Below are positions 60,557 to 64,000 of a stretch of DNA of 64,000 nucleotides, piece after piece. The position numbers and the translations under genes are program-made. Location of the stretch: NCBI GenBank assembly GCA_040004035.1, contig JAMPLN010000002.1; one strand, written 5' to 3'. The notes under the pieces were generated by a model. That model did not search any database. It saw nothing but the letters and a program-made list of their open reading frames with translations, and was not told the origin of the DNA. Position 1 is the stretch's first letter. Every line of letters starts with the position of its first letter. Source of the stretch: Microcoleus vaginatus_C. Its GTDB lineage: Bacteria; Cyanobacteriota; Cyanobacteriia; Cyanobacteriales; Microcoleaceae.

Positions 60557-61084
60557 TTAACTGCGGCGAATTTCAGTAATTTGATCGGCAACATCCAAAA
60601 TTCTTTGGGGCATGGATGGCCCGGTAAAAATCATATCCAAATGATGCGGCTTGTTGTCAATCAATGCCACCACTTCGGCTTCGGGAATCAAGCCCAAATT
60701 AACCGCTAAACTCAATTCATCGAGAATAACTAGGGCATAACGGCCTTCGCGCACCGCATTTTGAACATACTGCCACAATTGTTCGATCGATCGCATCTCC
60801 AGCTCATCTAAATCGGCATTCTCAATGCAGCGTGACAAATCGCAGCGCACCCAATCTAAATTTTGCCCCAGCCGCACCGGATGCTGATGCCCTTGATTAA
60901 TTCCCCCTTTGAGGAACTGCACCGCTAGCACGGGAGCTCCCTGTCCTGCAATTCGGAGGGCCTGAGCCATGACACTGGTAAAAAAGCAGCGGTGCGGGCC
61001 TGTAAAGACTTGCACCAGCCCTTGAACTGTGTAGGGCAAGCTGTGGGTTAAATTTAGTTTAGGGGTTTGTAACTGAGCAACCAT
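60557..61084 (-). CDS. BtuR/CobO-like P-loop family protein with degenerate Walker A
   Basis: 175 residues from ATG 61084 (MVAQLQTPKLNLTHSLPYTV). The order of segments follows cob(I)yrinic acid adenosyltransferase (BtuR/CobO): a phosphate-loop position, AVQFLKGG near residue 55, a Walker-B-like YALVILDELSLAVNLG near 120-135, and the C-terminal HHLDMIFTGPSMPQRILDVA. But the loop reads TGPHRCFFTSVMAQALR instead of GxGKGKTT, so ATP binding is probably lost or altered. It may be a regulator or have another ligand. It is monocistronic. Confidence 0.75.
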   Translation of the reverse strand: MVAQLQTPKLNLTHSLPYTVQGLVQVFTGPHRCFFTSVMAQALRIAGQGAPVLAVQFLKGGINQGHQHPVRLGQNLDWVRCDLSRCIENADLDELEMRSIEQLWQYVQNAVREGRYALVILDELSLAVNLGLIPEAEVVALIDNKPHHLDMIFTGPSMPQRILDVADQITEIRRS

Positions 61085-61440
61085 AGGGCAATATTTAATC
61101 AGCAACTAAGTCTTGAGTGCAGCTCCGACCTTGGCGTGGCTGAAGCCTGCTTGACAATATATAGTGTACGGGGCCGAGTGCACATCGGATCGAACGCTAG
61201 ATATACAAGTTGTCAAAAGCTCGCGGCAGTGGCATTCGCAGTCGTTTGTTCGATTTTTGAACTCAATTAGCACTTAGGCAGAAACGGGGTTTTTTACCAA
61301 AATACGGCGTGGAGCTTGACATTTATACAGTTATAGGGTGAAAAATCAAGGTGATGAGAGTCTGGCGGCGTCCAGGGCTTTTAAGAAAAGGTACACACAT
61401 CGCGTAAAATTTGAATGTCGCGGCACTAGGAGTAGGGACT
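61085..61440. other. divergent promoter region of the BtuR-like and kinase genes
   Basis: No gene or clear repeat; it holds the start regions of both divergent genes and the GGAG that sets the GTG start at 61441. Confidence 0.5.
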
Positions 61441-62007
61441 GTGAGAGTGGTGATTCTGGGAGGGCCAGGAGCGGGAAAGGGAACTCAGGCTGAACTACTG
61501 TGCAGCAATTTGAGCCTTCCTTTGCTGGCTGTGGGGGACATTCTACGGGAGGCGATCGCAGAAGACACAGATTTAGGCAAGCTGGCGGTGTCTTATGTCG
61601 AAAAAGGGGAATTAGTTCCCGACGCAACTATGATTGAATTCTTTCGCCGCCGACTGCTGCTGTGGGATGTCTTTAATGGCTGGGTGTTGGAGGGCTATCC
61701 GCGAACGGCTTTTCAAGCTGAGGAGTTGGATTTTTTATTAGAGGATTTGGCGCAGGAGCTAGATTGGGCAGTTTGGCTGAAAGTGCCGATCGAGGTTTTG
61801 CTGAGCAGGTCGATCGAGCGCGATCGATCGGATGACCATCCTGAAATTTTACAGCGTCGGCTCGATTTGTTCCACGAACGCACTATTCCTCTTTTAGAGT
61901 ATTACGAACACCGCAACAAATTGTTAACTATTGATGGCGATCAATCTCCACAACAAGTCCAGCAGGATATTCTCACATTGATCGAGGCTAAAGGTCAATA
62001 CTCATAG
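61441..62007 (+). CDS. adenylate-kinase-like nucleoside monophosphate kinase
   Basis: 188 residues from GTG 61441 (MRVVILGGPGAGKGTQAELL), with GGAG ten bases upstream; a TTG 30 bases earlier lacks a site. The P-loop GGPGAGKGTQ, AVGDILREAI, the bond LEGYPRTAFQ (LDGFPRT in most adenylate kinases) and DRSDDHPEILQRRLDLFHER are visible. There is no LID insertion, so it is the short form. It transfers phosphate between ATP and a nucleoside monophosphate, probably AMP. A second, ribosomal-operon adk is expected elsewhere. It lies just upstream of rph. Confidence 0.85.
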   Translation: MRVVILGGPGAGKGTQAELLCSNLSLPLLAVGDILREAIAEDTDLGKLAVSYVEKGELVPDATMIEFFRRRLLLWDVFNGWVLEGYPRTAFQAEELDFLLEDLAQELDWAVWLKVPIEVLLSRSIERDRSDDHPEILQRRLDLFHERTIPLLEYYEHRNKLLTIDGDQSPQQVQQDILTLIEAKGQYS

Positions 62008-62131
62008 CATTGTAGATTTTCCATTTTAGGTTGAATGACTGCTTATTTAACGAATCAAAAAAGACCGGAAGATTAATATCCTATTTTCAATCTTTAATAT
62101 CCAATTACCCATTACCAATCACCTAAATATT

Positions 62132-62857
62132 ATGTCTTTCCAGCGTCCAGACGGCAGACAACCCAATCAAATTCGTCCGATTAGTTTCGATCGACAGTTT
62201 ACTAAATTTGCTAGCGGTTCCGTACTCGCAAAAAGTGGCGATACTCAGGTACTTTGCAGCGTGACAATCAAGCCGGGAGTGCCTAGATTTTTGGAGAATA
62301 CCGGACAAGGTTGGCTGACAGCGGAATACCGAATGTTGCCGGGATCTACACCGCAGCGACAAGAACGGGAATTTATGAAATTATCGGGACGGACTCAAGA
62401 GATTCAGCGGTTGATTGGGCGTAGTTTGCGATCGTGCTTGGATATGCAACTATTGGGAGAACGCACAATACTTGTCGATGCCGATGTTTTGCAAGCTGAC
62501 GCGGGGACTCGCACGACTTCAATTACTGGCGGCTTTGTGGCTGTGGCTGATGCTTTGAATAAGTTGGTACAAAAAGGTGAGTTAGAGCGATCGCCCATTA
62601 TTCGTCAAGTCGCGGCCGTGTCTGTGGGACTTTTGGAAGGCGAGCCGTTTTTAGATTTGAATTATCTTGAAGATGTAGCGGCTGAAATTGATTGTAATGT
62701 GGTAATGAATGGAGATTTGAACATCATTGAAATTCAGGGAACTGCGGAAGAGGGAAGTTTTAGTCGGAGTCAGTTAAATCAAATTTTGGATGTGGCAGAA
62801 ACTGGGATTCAAGAATTGTTGGAGGCTCAGCGGCAAGCTTTAGTCAGAAGTCATTAG
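62132..62857 (+). CDS. rph: ribonuclease PH
   Basis: A 241-residue member of the RNase PH family with the usual start RPDGRQPNQIRPISFDRQFT. Phosphate-binding and active-site segments are GSVLAKSGDTQVLCSVTIKP, LPGSTPQRQEREFMKLSGRT, and DVLQADAGTRTTSITGGFVA. The end is AEEGSFSRSQLNQILDVAE. It is a phosphorolytic 3'-5' exoribonuclease that trims tRNA 3' ends. The length (about 240) is normal. Heptamer repeats follow the stop. Confidence 0.96.
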   Translation: MSFQRPDGRQPNQIRPISFDRQFTKFASGSVLAKSGDTQVLCSVTIKPGVPRFLENTGQGWLTAEYRMLPGSTPQRQEREFMKLSGRTQEIQRLIGRSLRSCLDMQLLGERTILVDADVLQADAGTRTTSITGGFVAVADALNKLVQKGELERSPIIRQVAAVSVGLLEGEPFLDLNYLEDVAAEIDCNVVMNGDLNIIEIQGTAEEGSFSRSQLNQILDVAETGIQELLEAQRQALVRSH

Positions 62858-62876
62858 TCATTAGTCAGCAGTCAGT
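62853..62876. repeat. AGTCATT heptamers after rph
   Basis: Three to four units of the AGTCATT type, matching the repeats at 35320-35365. Confidence 0.8.
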
Positions 62877-62975
62877 TTTATGTACTTGATCGGGCAGATG
62901 AATAAAATATAAGCCTGTCCGTGAATCCGAGGTTAGCTAAGTAGGACGTTAGTTTTGTCTAGGAGAGTATTAGTA

Positions 62976-63863
62976 ATGACTAAAATCGATTTCAAAGACA
63001 TTCGCACTCACAAAGGTAGTCAACATGAAGGATTTGAAGAACTATGCTGTCAACTTGCATCATTTGAGGAAGTACCACAAGACTCTATTTTTCGTCGCAA
63101 ATCGGGTGCTGGAGGAGATGCTGGTGTTGAATGTTACTGGCGATTACCTAATGGAAATGAGAAGGCTTGGCAAACAAAATATTTTCCTGATAAATTGGGA
63201 GATAGCCAATGGGTACAAATTGATAAATCCGTTAAAGCGGCCTTGGAGAAACATCCCAATTTAATTGAATATATAGTTTGTTTGCCCATTAATCGTACTG
63301 AAGGACGCAAGGACGGAGAAAAATCCCAAATGGATCGCTGGGATGAGCGTGTTCAAACATGGGAAGGATGGGCTGAAGAACGTGATATGAAAGTTCAGTT
63401 TGTTTATTGGGGAGAATCAGAAATTCTTGAAAGGCTTTCTCGCCCACAACCTCAGTATGCAGGTCGTGCCTATTTTTGGTTTAATAAACAAGAACTAACT
63501 AATGAATGGATGATTCAGCGTTTTCAAGAAGTTAGAGAAAATGCTGGGGCACGCTACACACCAGAAATTCATGTTGATTTACCAGAAGCCCAAATATTTG
63601 AAGGACTTGGTAGAACCGATCTTTTCTTTGACCACATTGACAACTTATACAGTCAGCTTTGTCGAAAGCGGAAAGATACCAAGCCATCAGAAGAGTTACA
63701 GGATAGAGTTCCTAATGTAGCTAACTCTTTAAACGATCTGAGTAAAGATGTCAACTTACTCATCAGTGCATTGAAAAAAGCATCTGATAGACAGGCTTTG
63801 TCACCAATTGATTTTGACTTAATTGCTTCTTTGTCAAAAAAACTTTGGCAATATGATAGGTAA
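62976..63863 (+). CDS. Mrr-nuclease-like defence protein (Avs type), cut by an IS
   Basis: 295 residues from ATG 62976 (MTKIDFKDIRTHKGSQHEGF), with AGGAG about 11 bases upstream. The N-terminal 200 residues look like an Mrr-type restriction nuclease domain: an early acidic helix (GFEELCCQLA), then GGDAGVECYW (Asp48, Glu52) and WQTKYF (Gln66, Lys68), the D...QxK arrangement. The stretch RYTPEIHVDLPEAQIFEGLG (about 195-215) resembles the linker found in large antiviral STAND NTPases of the Avs/AVAST group that have an Mrr head. The frame stops exactly at the joint with an IS66-like element at 63860, so a longer gene was probably interrupted. It may still make a truncated protein. Confidence 0.65.
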   Translation: MTKIDFKDIRTHKGSQHEGFEELCCQLASFEEVPQDSIFRRKSGAGGDAGVECYWRLPNGNEKAWQTKYFPDKLGDSQWVQIDKSVKAALEKHPNLIEYIVCLPINRTEGRKDGEKSQMDRWDERVQTWEGWAEERDMKVQFVYWGESEILERLSRPQPQYAGRAYFWFNKQELTNEWMIQRFQEVRENAGARYTPEIHVDLPEAQIFEGLGRTDLFFDHIDNLYSQLCRKRKDTKPSEELQDRVPNVANSLNDLSKDVNLLISALKKASDRQALSPIDFDLIASLSKKLWQYDR

Positions 63864-64000
63864 TTGCTCAACCCCCTTGACAAGAAGACAAGATAGACAT
63901 TAGATCAAGGAATGGAAAAACTCCCCGACCTAAAACAGCTATCGAACGAGGCAAAAGAAGCCTTGATAGTAGAGCTATGGGAGAAAATCCAAAAACTAAC
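63860..64000 (+). mobile_element. IS66-like element, left end (continues beyond the window)
   Basis: The sequence GTAATTGCTCAACCCCCTTG starting at 63860 looks like the terminal inverted repeat of a cyanobacterial IS66-type element, followed after about 50 bases by the start of its transposase. The TAA stop of the preceding defence gene (63861-63863) lies inside this end. Confidence 0.55.
63912..64000 (+). CDS. IS66-family transposase, N-terminal part
   Basis: The visible start MEKLPDLKQLSNEAKEALIV continues ELWEKIQKLT to the window end and resembles the N-terminus of cyanobacterial IS66-type transposases (leucine-rich helical start). Only 29 codons are visible, so the family is likely but not certain. 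AAGGA lies about 6 bases upstream of the ATG. Confidence 0.6.
   Translation, partial: MEKLPDLKQLSNEAKEALIVELWEKIQKL

Noticed and set aside
1..64000. tRNA genes
   Set aside because: No cloverleaf with a T-loop GGTTCRA and matching acceptor arms was found by eye on either strand.

Overview
The window comes from a cyanobacterium, most likely a filamentous Microcoleus/Oscillatoria/Phormidium-type organism. The octamer GCGATCGC (HIP1) and its core CGATCG recur throughout. Tandem heptamer repeats (STRR type) fill many gaps. The gene set includes cyanobacterial or photosynthetic markers: Raf1 (Rubisco assembly), MenG (phylloquinone methylation), a DUF3493 protein, a GUN4-domain kinase, DUF1400, a 'low-complexity tail' membrane protein and RRM-type RNA-binding proteins. 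The genus is inference.

Layout. 1-2.8 kb: the edge of a DNA phosphorothioation (Dnd) locus on the minus strand, with a restriction-type helicase, a small coupled ORF and the N-terminal part of DndD running off the left end. 2.9-9 kb: housekeeping and conserved genes (Uma2 nuclease, phasin-like protein, SRP RNA, YciI, 2'-5' RNA ligase family, ComF, a PEP-synthase-like protein). 9-14.1 kb: a repeat-rich stretch with a secreted protein, an RRM protein, a methyl-accepting chemotaxis protein and a strongly folded stand-alone RNA that resembles an IscB/TnpB-type (HEARO/omega) RNA without a nuclease gene. 14.1-18 kb: ergothioneine cluster egtC-egtB-egtD, with a repeat insertion inside egtB. 18-23.5 kb: a second RRM protein, then SDR, MBL-fold and Tat-exported aldo/keto reductase genes. 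23.5-25.4 kb: mobile DNA (IS630 relic, TnpB). 25.5-41 kb: TPR protein, RluA-type pseudouridine synthase carrying an in-frame palindromic repeat, UvrD-like helicase, DUF4349 lipoprotein, Raf1, response regulator, MenG, DUF445, DUF3493 and DUF1400. 39.8-42.6 kb: sugar aminotransferase and glycosyltransferase, each with a palindrome upstream. 43-50.8 kb: the conserved rimP-nusA-ylxR-infB block. 51.2-55.8 kb: a decayed moaD-like gene and a coupled pair of sensor-kinase genes. 56.3-62.9 kb: membrane protein, kinase-GUN4 fusion, a 59-residue protein behind a strong hairpin, a CobA/BtuR-like protein with a lost P-loop, a nucleotide kinase and RNase PH. 63-64 kb: an Mrr-nuclease-like (Avs-type) defence gene apparently cut by an IS66-like element whose end supplies its stop codon.

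How genes work together. rimP/nusA/ylxR/infB serve transcription-translation coupling. egtC/B/D make ergothioneine. Raf1, MenG and DUF3493 support photosynthesis. The two kinase genes at 51.5-55.8 kb overlap by 4 bases and probably form one signalling pathway. Both ends of the window carry defence functions (Dnd restriction on the left, Mrr/Avs-like on the right).

Limits: no tRNA, CRISPR array or prophage was seen. All family assignments are by eye from motifs, without database searches.
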